NCBI GenBank assembly: GCA_032719365.1
Contig: CM064873.1
Span: 40,711,742-40,775,741 of the forward strand
Origin: Prinsepia uniflora
Taxonomy: Eukaryota; Streptophyta; Magnoliopsida; Rosales; Rosaceae
Reading direction: 5' to 3'
Length of the DNA stretch: 64,000 nt
Part shown: piece by piece, positions 22,216 through 32,990 of the stretch
Position numbering within the stretch: the stretch's first letter is position 1
How the letters are laid out: each line of letters opens with the position of its first letter
Notes under the pieces: generated by a model
What the model saw: the letters and a program-made list of their open reading frames with translations, nothing else
Database searches by the model: none
What the model was told of the DNA's origin: nothing
Translations under genes and position numbers: made by a program

Positions 22216-24254
22216 ATTGGTATCAAAGCAAGGTTTCGTGTGTTCTACGCGAGGTTTGGTTCCCTGAGTCGTGGGTTCGTCGACTTGGGTGGTGTGATGC
22301 TTTTGTGGATGTGATGTCTCGATGCGGAACAGCCCGTCAGGAACCTGGATACGATAAGTGATAGTACGTTCGTTGTGGCTAGTTAATGGTGATCGTTAGT
22401 GGCAAGATGTTAGTCGCTCGATACGCGATACGAGGTAAGACGTATGTCAGCTTAGGGCTGAAATGGTTAGTGCGTGGCACTGGTGTTGCTTGATGGATGG
22501 ACCATAGGGTCGGAGATACGAAGGCAGAATTAACCTGGACGGTAGCCGGTGAGCTACGGATAAGTAGATTAGTCAGCCTGTGGGGCCGAGAGTAGCTGTT
22601 GAGCTAGTGAGATGCGTGGGCCGAGGAGGCTAGTTGATGGTGGCATGTTGGACCGGATGGTGTTTGGATGTTGACAGTCTGGACTTGTGATGGTGAGTAG
22701 TGATGAACTAGTGGCAGTTACGGGTTTGGATCACCCGGATGACAATGATGGTTTGAGAAACTCCGTAGGATTGCTAGACTAGATTGTGAGTTCCTTGGAG
22801 AGGAACCCAAAGGAAGTGCTTAGTGTCGGACACCTGAGATGGTGATTGTGTCTTGGGCCGACTTACGACTGGATTCAGATGGTGCTGCTAAGCTCAACCG
22901 AGGTAGGGAATGGTTAATAGATGACTCTGGACGAGTCTAGTGTTGGGTACTCAGAGTATTGGACTCTGAGGGAGGTTCATTTTCCCCGACCCGAGCAAAG
23001 GTTAAGGGTTCGGCTCGGTAAGAGCAGAGTTTCGAGACTGATGTACTGGGACCGTTACTCAAGCCGGAAGATTTGATGACCATTGGTAGGTCATGTGGTA
23101 GGACCAACGATCAAGATGTCGTTGGTTGATCAGAGTAGCGCAGCGGAAGCACGGTGGTATTCGAGTTGCGGATTGAGTCTCATGGTTGGGAAAAGGTAGA
23201 ATGACTCGGAGTGACAAGGTTAAGGACTACGGTGAGTTCCGTTGTAGGATGATGGAAGGAAATGGAAAATTAGTGACTATAACTGATTGATATGAGGTTA
23301 TTGAAGAGAACCCACAAGCTAGGAGTGCCTTTAGTTGTGTTAAGGACTTTGTCGATTGATTCGATGGAGTGATCTGAGTAGTTGTGGGAAGTGAAGGCGA
23401 AGTAGTGAGTCGGTAGGTAGGATCCCCCTAAGGGTGAGTAGATCAGGTTTGGATCGCTTCTGGTTCAGAGTTTGAGTTGGGTATTGGTTGTTGGACCTAG
23501 AATTAGTATAGGGGGTCTACTTTGGATTCGTAGTTGAGTTACCTTAGGATTTCCTACCGACCAGGAGACTGGGAGTTTGGGAAGGACTTTGAGTTGGATT
23601 TCCTGGAAGGTGTAGGTGGAAGTACTTGAGGATGTACTCTATGAACTGTGTTTGAGGTATTTAATACCTTTGTTGCTTTTAAGTTCGTAGGGTTGTCCTT
23701 GCGTAAGTAATGTAGTTCTAGTAGGTGGTACTGGGCGAAGGTACGTGGAAGATACGTACTGGTTCTACAGTGGTCGGCACCAGGCCGATGTATTTGGATG
23801 TGCAGTTCTAGTAGAAGTGTTGGTGATAGGCTTAGTGCCAGGGTAGATGGACGGTTGGTGAGACCCTGACTTGAGAGGTATGTTCTTGGTTAAACAGGAA
23901 GATGTTAGGGTCCGGTGGTAAAAAGACAGTATAGGACGTGGTTGTTGTACCCATAGGGCGACTGTGTTAGTGACTAGTGGAACCATTGGAGGCGTTCGGT
24001 TAATTCAGGGTAAAGGCGCGCATGTTGAAACTAGTAATATGGGTGTTGTGGCGTACCTAGGATTGATCTCAGGAGAATTGGTTCATTTGACCAAGTTGAG
24101 ATGACAGGTTGGGGGCTGTCAGGAGAAGTTAGATTGGCAGGAGTTGGACACCGGGAATAAGACCCATGAGTAAGATCATTGGATCACTCCCCGCTAGTTA
24201 CAAAGGTACGAGATGTGGAATTTCGGGACGAAATTTTTTTTAAGGAGGGTAGAT
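22216..24254 (+). mobile_element. Element D internal region, non-coding
   Basis: About 2.04 kb with no gag-pol similarity. The primer site TTGGTATCAAAGC (22217-22229) has one mismatch to the initiator-Met complement. The body is homologous to element G's, for example ATGTCTCGATGCGGAACA near 22314 and TCGATACG near 22418. The 3' end has AATTTCGGGACGAAATT (24219-24235) and the polypurine tract TTTAAGGAGGGTAGA. No frame exceeds about 75 codons. It is non-autonomous. The conserved but non-coding body may hold RNA packaging signals (inference). Confidence 0.85.
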
Positions 24255-26053
24255 TGTAACAACCCGTCTAGGGAGTCGGGATTAGATTAGTGCTTAATGA
24301 CGGTTTAGCAAAGAGAATCGGTAATTAGTTGGATACTTTTGGACGAACGGTGCAGAATGACGATTTTGCCCCTAGAATGGGCAAAATGTTGACTCTTAGT
24401 TCGGGCGGTCAAATGGACCTTGACCGATGATCGTGGTGTAGTTCGGGACGTCACGAGTCCGTAGACAGGGGGTACGCCCGATTCCGACATCCGAGGAGGA
24501 AGTTATGATGTTCGGAAGATTGAGGGAATTTTCGTAATTTGGCTAAAAAGGAGGAATTTGTTGACTTTTTGAACGAAAAGTTTTCTTCACACAAACTGAG
24601 GACAATTAGATAGGTCTCGACGTCCTGAGTACAATGATAGGCGACACGCTGTCATCGGACATCAGACGGTTAAGTTGTGGTTCTAGAAAGGTGAAGGGCA
24701 AAATGGTAATTTGGACTTATAGGGCATTTTGGTCTTTTTACAACCTTGGGAAGAGTGCCCAATCAGATAAGGACACATGGGGAGTTGGGATTGGATATTT
24801 GTGATTGTGTCCACAGGGTGTGTGACACCTGGTACAATCCTAGAGGGTTCTAGTCTATTGTGTATGCACAGTTACATTTTAAATGGCTAGTAATCGTTCA
24901 CAGAGAAGGAAAAAATAGAGAGACTGAGGCCGTGGGATAAAATCGATCAGTGTTCAGTGTGAGTGTGTGTTGGCTTGAGTGAGTAATCAAGGGCGGTTGA
25001 GTGAGTGTTTGATCGTGGTTTAGTGAGGGTTGAAGTGTGACTGTGTGTGTGAGGTGAGCAGAAACTCAGTGAAACAGAGAGGGAGTCGAAGTCGTGGTGC
25101 AACCACAATCGATCAAATCGAGCTACCTGGGTTTGAGGGACTGTTTAGGAGATGGAGGAACACCTATTGAACCCAAAGGAGCACGGTGGCGATCACAGTG
25201 GCAGCTAGAAAACGGGTGAGTTCTCGGTTTGCCCTACTTTTTCGATTTTGGTTCAAATGGGAAGTCGTGAGTTTTGGAGGGCTATTGAGTTGTTCTATTG
25301 ATTCAAATAGGTGTAGGATGTTCCTAGTAACCTGAAGGGTTGAACCAGAGGCTAAGAAGACGGCTAGTGGCCGGAGGACCGTGACTGGAAAATTTTAGAG
25401 TTTATTTCGAGCTTTGGACAGTGAGTTTTCGTACTTTATTTCATGATTTAGTCAGGGGAATCAATCATACAAACAAGGACAAAACTAATGGGATTGAAAG
25501 GAATGAAAATGGGTTGGAATTGAGTGAGAACCGGCCACGCCTGATCGGTTCGACTGGACCAATCTGAATTGGTTGGATAGAGGTTGAAGACAACACTGTA
25601 GCAGGCGCGTGGCTCCTACTCGCAGCCCCTTTGGGCGGCGCTTGAGGGCGTGTGGGTCCCCTTTTGGGGAAGGTTCCAACATGATTTTTAAAGTATTCGA
25701 TGTAACAAACATATTGGCGCTGGTTTCGAGTCAATCGTACATCGCCTCGATAGTTTTCGGAATGTTCGAAGGTTTTAGGGCTCGTTTAAAAATAGTTAAA
25801 AATTTGGGGAAATTACGGGACTTAAGTATAAGCTTAATGAAGTAGTTAGTGACCTCGTTATGGGATTTGGACAGGTTCGGGAAAGCTGAGGATAGCGAAA
25901 TGGCCGGGAAAGACGTATGTGCGCGCGTATCGAAGCGACGCCGGAATGGTCTGTGAGTGGACTTTGATTTCTAACTCTTGATACATGCATATATCTTTTT
26001 ATATGTTTTCTATACGTGATTCTATAATTTGATTTATGGTCTTGATGATTTGT
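24255..26053 (+). mobile_element. Element D, right (3') LTR, first part
   Basis: It begins TGTAACAACCC after the polypurine tract and matches the left LTR from 19230 to about 21041, where element G is inserted. The rest is at 55379-56537. It contains the decayed GC hairpin (25605-25623) and donor GTGAGTGGAC (25953-25962), whose partner lies at 56263-56272. The last five bases, TTTGT, face TTTAC at 55379; the uninterrupted left LTR has TTTAC here, so G's target duplication has decayed by two transitions. Confidence 0.92.
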
Positions 26054-26248
26054 TGTAATGACCCGTCCTGGAAATTAGGGTTAAGACGGTGATTAGGGAA
26101 GGATTAGTGAGCTTAAGTAGTGGTTAGTTGGGTACTTTTGGACTTTAGCGTAGAATGACGATTTTACCCCTAATTTGGGCAAAATGTTGACTTTGAGATC
26201 GGACGGTCAATTGGACATTGACCAATGACCGTGACGTAGTTTGGGATG
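26054..26248 (+). mobile_element. Element G, LTR1, first part
   Basis: It starts TGTAATGACCC and matches the first 195 bp of G's LTR2 (48441) and LTR3 (52453). It is interrupted by element C and resumes after 44613. The last five bases GGATG (26244-26248) are C's target duplication. Confidence 0.9.
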
Positions 26249-26742
26249 TGATAGGTCCTCAAATAAGCGTTATTTTATATTATTTTATACCCTTTATACT
26301 TGACTTTTAATATTAAAATAATAAATAATTAGACAAATTAATTTATTTTGTGATATTTTTGTAGAAATAAATAAAGCTTGGAATTTGGAGCATTTTGGTG
26401 AAAGAATCGTCCCGATCGGAATTATAACGAAGAAATTATGGACGAAATATGAGAAACCACTGAAAATCGCAAGGAAATTCGGTGGGAAGCTGCTGAAATC
26501 CAGCAGCCCAAGCCAAAAATCCAGCAACCCCCCAATAGTTCCCAAAATCAGCATATTTGCCCCAAAATCAGCAACTTTTCCCCAAAATCAGCCACTTTTC
26601 CCTAAAATCAGCATATTTGCCCCAAAATCAGCATCTTTTCCCACCCAATCTCATCATTTCCATCACTTCTTCATGTACTATTTTATTTCTATTTTTATAT
26701 TTTAATTTTGTACTTTTAATTAAACAATTGTGGCACTCCCTC

Positions 26743-26750
26743 TATAAATA
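26743..26750 (+). promoter_or_regulatory. TATA box, element C left LTR
   Basis: TATAAATA follows CACTCCCTC and precedes GGGAGGTCATTTC. It is the clearest core promoter in the window; transcription would start about 30 bp downstream. The right LTR copy is at 32843-32850, uninterrupted and still upstream of element B. Confidence 0.75.
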
Positions 26751-26808
26751 GGGAGGTCATTTCATGTATTTGGGAGTCCCCAATTAGTTTCATTCTTCCA
26801 TTTCTTTC

Positions 26809-26875
26809 TTAGTTCTTAGTTCTTAGTTCTTAGTTCTTAGTTTAGTTCTTAGTTCTTAGTTTAGTTCTTTTGTTT
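26809..26875. repeat. TTAGTTC tandem repeat in element C LTR
   Basis: Perfect and near-perfect TTAGTTC units just downstream of the promoter. The right LTR (from about 32909) is shorter by about 20 bp, a repeat-length change since insertion. Confidence 0.85.
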
Positions 26876-28145
26876 CTCTCTTTTGAGAGACATTTTTGGG
26901 GACCATTTTTACTTCTTGTAGATTTTCTTATTAATTAGTTTTCTTTTAATTCTTGTTCTTAATTTATGTTATTTTTATTTTTCTTAATTTCATTTCATCT
27001 TTACTTTGTTCTTGTGATATTTCTTTGAGATCTCTTAAACACATTTTTATGCTTTCCTTAAGAAATACCTAGGCCAAGTAATTCTAAGGCAATTCAAGAG
27101 TTTTAAGACCGAATTCCTCGTATTTCTTCTTCCATCTTCACAAGTTTCCTGCCGCTGTTCGGTGATTCTTGTGAAAATCCATACTTCTCTACTTAAATTC
27201 TTGTTATTGTTATTGGTTTTACTTATAATTCAATATATGTGTTGGTATTTTCTTTCTAACATTTGTAAGTAAGAATGCAATCTCCATGTGTTTTACTTTT
27301 TGAGTTTCTTTTACTTCATATGTTTTAGTACTTTAACTTCAATTCGAAACTAAATCTTGATCCGCTGTTCGGGGCATTTAGGATAGAGTTGAAGAGATTT
27401 AATGTTTGATCGCTGTTCGGCGCATTAAATCACTTACTTAAGGTGAATCATATTGTAAGTAATAATCCGCTGTTCGGTGCATTTATAATATAAAAAATGT
27501 ATGCATGTATTTGAGATGATTAAGGTATGATTTCGTGATTGGTTCAATATGAGCATGATGTTAGAGTGTTGGTAAAAATATGTGTTTGAAGAAAATTCAC
27601 TAGTACAAAGGTTAAAGTAGAAGTAAAATTAAGTATTTAATTATTTTTACTTGTTTTATTTATTTTATATTTACAACTCTTTTCAAAACCCCCCTTTTCA
27701 ATTCTTTATTCTTTATTATTTTATTCTTTATTCTTTTATTCTTTTATTCTTTTATTCTTTTATTCTTTTATTCTTCTTTTCTACTTTTAGTTTATTATTC
27801 TTTGATTCTTTCATCTCTTTATTCTTTTATTCTTTAATACTTTTAGTTTATTATTCTTTGATTAGTTAATTCTTTAATTCATTTATTCTTTAATTCTCAA
27901 TTCTTTTATTCTTTAATTCATTAATTCATTAATTTGTTAATTATTTAATTATTTAATTCATTAATTTATTCATTATTCATTTATTCATTACTCTTTCCCA
28001 CTAACACATTATTAATGTTCCCTAATTTCCCCGGTTAAGAACGATCCCTATTTACCAATACTACATCTACACAAAAAGGGTTTAAATTGCACAACACTCA
28101 AATTACGTGTTTAAATTAATGCGTAGTTTGGGCGTAGTCAATTTT

Positions 28146-28162
28146 TGGCGCCGTTGCCGGGG
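28146..28162 (+). other. Primer binding site, tRNA-Asp (element C)
   Basis: TGGCGCCGTTGCCGGGG is fully complementary to the 3' end (with CCA) of plant tRNA-Asp. It lies five bases after the LTR end. This primer is characteristic of Athila-type gypsy elements and separates C from all other elements here, which use initiator-Met. Confidence 0.9.
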
Positions 28163-28559
28163 AAATTGAAAATCATTTTTAATTTGTTAGTGTATGTATA
28201 TAAATTGTGCATATTATACTTGTTTATAAATTTTACTTTTGTTAATATTATATTTGTTTATAACCCTTACTTACTTGTTTATATTTTATTTATCCATCTT
28301 ATTTTTGTTCTTATTATTTTTGTTTATAATGTTCATACTTTACTTATTCATAGTTTCTAATTTATACTTGTTCATAAATGTTCATAATTTTTTTTTATAT
28401 ATTTGTTCATATTCAAATTGTTTATGTAAATTTAAAATTCTATCATACTTGTTCATAATTTAATTTAATTTGTACTTGTTATAAATGCATATTGTACATA
28501 TTCATTTTTCCTTACTTTTAATTTATTTTATTTTTCTTTACACTTTCTAACTTTTTCTT

Positions 28560-29085
28560 TAATCCATTAACTTTAATTTTATTCCATAAACTTTTTCTTT
28601 ATTCCTTTAACTTTAAATTTATTTCATTAACTTTTTATTCCACTAACTTTTTATTCCACTAACTTTTTATTCCATTAACTTTTATTCCATTAATTTTATT
28701 CATTAACTTTTTATTCCACTAACTTTTTATTCCATTAACTTTTATTCCATTAATTTTATTCATTAACTTTTTATTCCACTAACTTTTTATTCCACTAACT
28801 TTTTATTCCATTAATTTTATTCATTAACTTTTTATTCCACTAACTTTTTATTTCATTAACTTTTATTCCATTAATTTATTTCATTAACTTTTTATTCCAC
28901 TAACTTTTTATTCCACTAACTTTTTATTCCATTAACTTTTATTCCATTAATTTTATTCATTAACTTTTTATTCCACTAACTTTTTATTCCACTAACTTTT
29001 TATTCCATTAACTTTTATTCCATTAATTTTATTCCATTAACTTTTTATTCCACTAACTTTTTATTCCATTAACTTTTTGATTATA
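28560..29085. repeat. Tandem repeat, TTTTTATTCCACTAAC-type units
   Basis: Roughly 16-bp units of TTTTTATTCCACTAAC, alternating with TTTTATTCCATTAAC and TTTTATTCATTAAC variants, arranged in a higher-order pattern of about 60-120 bp. It is a minisatellite inside element C with no coding potential. Confidence 0.85.
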
Positions 29086-32000
29086 CTTATTTTATTCTTA
29101 AGTAATTATTTATTTGGTTATGTCTTGATAAAATTTAAATTTAAATTTAAAAAAAAAATTCGAAATAAATAAAAAATTTGAAAATAAAAAAAAAAAATCT
29201 TATCTTAGCTTTATGTTAGTGTTAATTCATACTTGTAAATAAATGTTGTATATATGTTACTTGTTACCTTTTATACTTGTTCATAACTTTTATATTTCAT
29301 AGTATACATGCATACTTGTTCATAATAGATTTTCATTTATATTTGTTTATAATTTTCTTACTTGTTATATTATTCTTGTTCATACTTGTACATAATGTTC
29401 ATTCTTTTTAATTGTTCATAAATGCTTATGGTAAATATTCACTTTTCCTTATTTTTATTTTTATTTGTAATTAAAAAAAAACATAAAATTCGTAAAAAAA
29501 AAATTAAAAATTAAAAAAAAATTCTTTTTCTTCATTTATTTAATTTTTAAATTCAGAAAAAAATTAATTAATAAAAAATAAAAAATTTCTTTTTCTTCAT
29601 TTATTCGTAAAAATATTCATTTATCTTCACTTTGTGTTAGTATAAATCTAAATTGTTAAATAAATCTTATACTTATGTTAGTTTGTTAATGAGAAATTGT
29701 TTTGTAAATATCATTACTTGTGAATAAAACCATACTTGTAAATAAATTGTTCATACTTGTATAAATTGTTCATACGTAAATTGTCATGTTATATTTGTAA
29801 ATTGTGCATAAAAAACATACTTGTAAATAGTTATTGCATTCATGCATTAGTCTCAGCTATATGTAGATCACTTGTGCTTCGAAGTTTAGATTTTGATCTT
29901 TATCGGCGATGACTCTTTTGTTAACTCTCACCCACGGTAATTGTTAACACTTGAGTCATCTTAGTTCCTCTGGAGTAAGAAATTTTCGAGGGTGATGTCT
30001 AGGACAAGAGACGGTACTCATAACGGGTTTTGGGTCTAAGAAAATAGCCCTGCCTCTTATGTGTATTCTTTCTAACCTGGTCACTTTTGAAGTTGCCCAA
30101 ACAGTTGAATTAATCCAAGATATTTACTTGGGCCGCACGGACGTATAAGTCTCCATTTAAACTTTGAGGCTATGTGAACCATATATATCTTTGACTTCCC
30201 CCGACATGTAAATATTGTTTATATCTTAATTTACATTATTTGTCATGACAAAACTAACTTGCATCTTTCATTCTAACTTGCATTTCATCTTTCATTTAAC
30301 TTGCATTTTTAACTTCACTTGCATATTTAGTTTAACTTGCATTGCACTCTTCCTCTAACTTACATCTTTAACTCACATTGCATCATTAACTTTAATTTGC
30401 ATATCTAACTTGCATTCTTAATTAACGTACATCTCTGACTAACTAACTTGCATCTCTGTCTAGGCTGGATGGACGTTAAACTTCAAGCGCTTGTTAGGAG
30501 GCAACCCAATGTGTTCCCGGGATGTGAAGGAGTCATCAATACAGATTTGCTATCCTCTACCCTTCACTCTCTTTTATTTTGTTTATTTAATGTTTTCCTA
30601 TTATTTTCGTAAATCATCTTCCTTACTTTGATTCTATGTTTAATTACTTCGTATTTTCCTACATTGAGGACAATGTAGAATTTAAGTGTGGGGGAATGGT
30701 TTACAATTTTAATTGTTCAAAAAAAAAACAAAAAAAATTGAAAAAAATTATAAAAAAAAGGGTGAAAAAAAAAATGAAAAAAAATATTATTGTTTTTTTT
30801 GAATGTTTTTGTTTTAACTTAGTGTTTTTATGAGTCTTAAGTTGCCATTTAACTTGTCAATGACATAAATGAACAGAAAGGAATATGTTATGGCCATAAA
30901 GATAATCACTACAACTTGAATTTGTTTGTTAATATTTTGTGATTAAGTGTTATAACTTGAAGATAATGCATGTAAATTGGCACATAAACGAGCATGATAA
31001 GATAAGTATGAATCATATGAACCTTATGTGAGCTTTAGAACTTTATATACATCTTTGATGAGTGATTCATAAGTTTTTTGTTTAAATTGATATACATATG
31101 CCTCATAACTGCTTGCCATAGCTTTTAATGAACTATAGAGTACTAGAACTTATTTTATGTGATTTTCAAAGCTTTTGAGTCAATAAACTCTCTGATTTTG
31201 GAAATGATTAAGGCATTAGGGTTAACACCACAAATTCAAACATCCATGTTCCCTATTTTGTGCGCACAAGTTGCGACCCCCTTAGTTTTAACCCTTTTGA
31301 GCCCACATTAAGCCTTTCTTTCATCACCATGATTATCTAAACACTTGAGCTTAGTATAGACATCCTTTACCCTTGTTCCAAGAACTCGGTTAAAGACATA
31401 ATGATTGTGTAAAGAGAAAATAATGATGTTGGAAAGACTTTTATGTGAATTATTTGGATTTACCGACTCATGCTTTGTTGTATCGTTGACACATGTTATT
31501 ACCTTGATATAAAAAAAAAAAGAAAAAATTCAAAAAAAAAAATCAAAAAAATCAAAAAAAAAAAGAAAAAAAAAGAAAAAAAAAAGAAAAAAAAAAGTTG
31601 AGTCTCGATCAAGGTAATAAGGTTTGGTTATGTAATGTTTGAGTTAAGTCCCTTACATTTGTAAATCCGACACGAAGAATGATTGTGAGGCCCAACATGA
31701 TGGAATTAGGCCTATGTTCGAAGGGATGGATTACCAACATCATTGCACTAAGGTTGGGAAGCTATGATACGTTTTGGGAGTCTATTGAGTCTTGGAACGA
31801 ATTGAGCACCACTTGTCCTATATTTTCCTTGCCTCTAAACTTAGCCCCATTACAACCTTCGTAAAGACCTTATGATCCTTAAGATGGTAAATTTTGATTA
31901 GTGGAGTCAATCACTTGAGTAAGCTTATGGTTTTGGTTCATTTGTGCAAGTATATGTTGTTTTTATCTTGAGGTGTTTGTTTGATATTTTTGCAAAAGTA

Positions 32001-32330
32001 CTTCATTTCGATTATGTGAGTATTTCTCACATACTTTGAGTGCAAACACAAACCCTTACAAAATTGAGTGAATTTATGAGTGCATATCCTTGTGAGTTGA
32101 TTCATACTTGTCTTATTCATGCAGAGATCCATTCACCATATTTACTCATTATCTTACTTGTTGAAACATTTTGTTACCATGTATTAACTCTCGAATTCCA
32201 TATGCTTAAATGTTTTAAGTGAAAATCTTTTATGTCATGATTATAATTATGAAATATTGAGACAAATGGTTAAAGGTTACTTGTTTTGAATTCGTAGTTT
32301 AATTTTAGTATTTGCTAGGGACTAGCAAAG

Positions 32331-32348
32331 TTTAAGTGTGGGGGTATT
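32331..32348 (+). other. Polypurine tract (element C)
   Basis: TTTAAGTGTGGGGGTATT directly precedes the right LTR start TGATAGG. A second similar tract (TTTAAGTGTGGGGG, 30680-30693) lies 1.65 kb upstream. Confidence 0.85.
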
Positions 32349-32990
32349 TGATAGGTCCTCAAATAAGCGTTATTTTATATTATTTTATACCCTTTATACG
32401 TGACTTTTAATATTAAAATAATAAATAATTAGACAAATTAATTTATTTTGTGATATTTTTGTAGAAATAAATAAAGCTTGGAATTTGGAGCATTTTGGTG
32501 AAAGAATCGTCCCGATCGGAATTATAACGAAGAAATTATGGACGAAATATGAGAAACCACTGAAAATCGCAAGGAAATTCGGTGGGAAGCTGCTGAAATC
32601 CAGCAGCCCAAGCCAAAAATCCAGCAACCCCCCAATAGTTCCCAAAATCAGCATATTTGCCCCAAAATCAGCAACTTTTCCCCAAAATCAGCCACTTTTC
32701 CCTAAAATCAGCATATTTGCCCCAAAATCAGCATCTTTTCCCACCCAATCTCATCATTTCCATCACTTCTTCATGTACTATTTTATTTCTATTTTTATAT
32801 TTTAATTTTGTACTTTTAATTAAACAATTGTGGCACTCCCTCTATAAATAGGGAGGTCATTTCATGTATTTGGGAGTCCCCAATTAGTTTCATTCTTCCA
32901 TTTCTTTCTTAGTTCTTAGTTCTTAGTTCTTAGTTCTTAGTTTAGTTCTTTTGTTTCTCTCTTTTGAGAGACATTTTTGGGGACCATTTT
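32349..32990 (+). mobile_element. Element C, right (3') LTR, first part
   Basis: It matches 26249-26911 and is cut by element B at ...GACCATTTT. The last five bases ATTTT (32986-32990) are B's target duplication. It includes the TATA box at 32843-32850. Confidence 0.93.

Larger units (their letters stand above)
26249..28140 (+). mobile_element. Element C, left (5') LTR (Athila-like)
   Basis: A 1892-bp AT-rich LTR from TGATAGGTCC to GCGTAGTCA. GGATG target duplications flank the element (26244-26248, 44614-44618). It has a good TATA box (26743-26750), a TTAGTTC tandem repeat (about 26809-26875), four CGCTGTTCGG motifs (27153, 27363, 27411, 27468) and TTCTTTTA/TTATTCTT microsatellite-like tracts (27690-27970). 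It differs from the right LTR by about seven substitutions and a few repeat-length changes (by eye), so the insertion is young. Open frames here come from low-complexity sequence. Confidence 0.93.
28141..32348 (+). mobile_element. Element C internal region, non-coding (LARD-like)
   Basis: About 4.2 kb, very AT-rich, with no gag-pol similarity. In order: primer site, a 28560-29085 tandem repeat, AT-rich spacer, GCTTGTTAGGAGGCAACCC near 30490 (a word I associate with Athila-like leaders, from memory), CATTGAGGACAATG with TTTAAGTGTGGGGG near 30661-30693, A-rich tracts at 30718-30786 and 31511-31597, and the true polypurine tract TTTAAGTGTGGGGGTA (32331-32346). Repeat-free parts such as 31620-31900 have no frame over 65 codons. 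It is classed as a large retrotransposon derivative. Confidence 0.82.

Noticed and set aside
27651..28463. Short hydrophobic Phe/Leu/Ile-rich frames in element C
   Set aside because: Products of TTCTTTTA and TTTATA simple repeats, with no other sign of coding.
31511..31597. A-rich tract as a retroposed poly(A) tail
   Set aside because: It is interrupted by G and TC at intervals, has no upstream gene-like sequence or target duplication, and a similar tract sits at 30718.
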